DNA of 64,000 nucleotides from Pseudovibrio sp. Alg231-02 (GTDB lineage: Bacteria > Pseudomonadota > Alphaproteobacteria > Rhizobiales > Stappiaceae), in NCBI RefSeq assembly GCF_900143565.1, contig NZ_FREX01000012.1, positions 1 to 64,000 of the forward strand. The letters run 5' to 3'. A program made the position numbers and the translations under genes. The notes below the pieces were generated by a model. The model searched no databases, had not been told where the DNA came from, and was given only the letters and a program-made list of their open reading frames with translations. Positions 63,237-64,000 of this stretch are shown one piece after another. Each line of letters starts with the position of its first letter. Position 1 is the first letter of the stretch.

Positions 63237-64000
63237 TTATGCTCCGTATTGCCCTCGGGTCGGGTCTGCCACATCAATAATGCGTAAGGATGGTTTCGCT
63301 TGCCCCTGCCACGTATCAACACTCAAACTACCAGCAATATGCAGGGGCTTGCCGCGGGCTTGTAAGAGCGCCTTCCCGTGAGGCTGGTCTTCGGCTTTAA
63401 AAGCAATCGCCTTGAGGTTCGTTCCCTCATTGCCACCAAGCGTCACACTCACATGACCTTGCCCAACCACCTTGGAAAATTTGATCGGCACAGATGGCAA
63501 GGCAAAGACAGGTTCTGCGTGCGAAGCACCATAAGGTCCTGCCTGTTCCAGTATATCCAGCAGGCTCAGGTTTGCACCGGCAGGCGTCAGCACACCATCA
63601 ATAGTGAGTTCATGGTCAGCAGAGGCCTGCTCCACATCCTCACTCAACTGCTCGCTCAGGAAGGCCTCAAACTCAGGCACTTTTGCCTTTTCAATGGTCA
63701 GCCCTGCCGCCATTGCGTGTCCACCGCCTTTGACAAGCAAACCCGCCTCAACAGCTGCACGAACCGCAGAGCCCAGATCAACACCAATGATTGAACGGCC
63801 TGAGCCAGTGCCCAAACCCTTTTCATTAAACGCCATAGCAAAAGCAGGCCGGCGATAACGCTCTTTCAGCCGCGAGGCGATCAATCCAACGACACCCGGA
63901 TGCCAGCCGTCTGCTCCCGTCAAAAGCACGGCAGGAGGAACAGTGACCTCCATTTTCTGGAACGCCTGCCCCTCACCTTCTTCCAACATCACGGCTTCCA
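63237..64000 (-). CDS. recJ: Single-stranded-DNA exonuclease RecJ (partial, C-terminal part)
   Basis: About 254 residues are visible and the frame runs off the right edge with no start. ADGWHPGVVGLIASRLKERYRRPAFAMAF near 26-54 and the DHHA1 motif KGGGHAMAAG near 88-97 are RecJ signatures. The C-terminal part is the OB-fold domain. RecJ degrades single-stranded DNA from the 5' end in recombination and mismatch repair. The catalytic DHH domain lies outside the window. Confidence 0.92.
   Translation of the reverse strand, partial: EAVMLEEGEGQAFQKMEVTVPPAVLLTGADGWHPGVVGLIASRLKERYRRPAFAMAFNEKGLGTGSGRSIIGVDLGSAVRAAVEAGLLVKGGGHAMAAGLTIEKAKVPEFEAFLSEQLSEDVEQASADHELTIDGVLTPAGANLSLLDILEQAGPYGASHAEPVFALPSVPIKFSKVVGQGHVSVTLGGNEGTNLKAIAFKAEDQPHGKALLQARGKPLHIAGSLSVDTWQGQAKPSLRIIDVADPTRGQYGA

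Overview
The window looks like a chromosome segment of a marine alphaproteobacterium. Support comes from the aerobic (CobN/CobW/CobO) cobalamin route under a cobalamin riboswitch, an AapJQMP general amino-acid transporter of rhizobial type, a DUF2312/GapR-family protein, and many small paralogous regulators. Pseudovibrio or another Stappiaceae is my best guess, but this is inference from gene content, not a measured match.

Region 1 (1 to about 19160) is most of a tailed-phage prophage that runs off the left edge. Read on the minus strand, its late genes run: a small basic virion-type protein, small terminase, large terminase (GpA family), a gpW-like joining protein, a lambda-type portal, and a prohead protease fused to the major capsid protein. 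Three small genes on the opposite strand (1262, 6365, 6616) look like morons. On the right are a replication initiator-like protein, Cro-like and CI-like regulators with shared TCTAA-N5-TTAGA operators, a GapR-like protein, an excisionase and a tyrosine integrase.

Between the late genes and the replication genes sits a visibly AT-rich cassette (8398-13168, perhaps from 13788). It holds an adenine-specific DNA methylase, a calcineurin-like phosphoesterase, a large P-loop ATPase and an unrecognised alpha/beta protein, in one tightly overlapping operon that ends in a strong terminator, with a HEPN-like gene just upstream. This is my main candidate for an undescribed, probably anti-phage, system.

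Region 2 (19140-20850) carries a metallo-beta-lactamase-fold gene between two diverged copies of the integrase 3' end. This suggests nested or successive integrations at one site.

Region 3 (20966-34210) is host chromosome: a phytanoyl-CoA dioxygenase-like protein, a predicted PD-(D/E)XK-fold protein, an AlkB-type alkane hydroxylase, then the cobalamin genes. cobC-cobD on the plus strand converge on cobU-cobW-cobN-cobO-cobQ on the minus strand, which is led by a cobalamin riboswitch.

Region 4 (34473-47449) starts with three identical tRNA-Asn genes. It continues with cysteine synthase, cardiolipin synthase, a LysE exporter, an AlaX editing protein and a 3-mercaptopyruvate sulfurtransferase. 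Two divergent TetR-regulated pairs follow, both with visible operators. The region ends with a cluster of an SGNH hydrolase, a trypsin-like peptidase and a papain-like peptidase.

Region 5 (47510-64000) holds aapJQMP, an envelope glycosylation operon (GT39, PAP2, GT2, LpxB-N-like protein), a CAP-domain lipoprotein, an M3 oligopeptidase, a DUF423 membrane protein, a secreted choloylglycine-hydrolase-family enzyme, three GNAT acetyltransferases and the C-terminal part of RecJ at the right edge.
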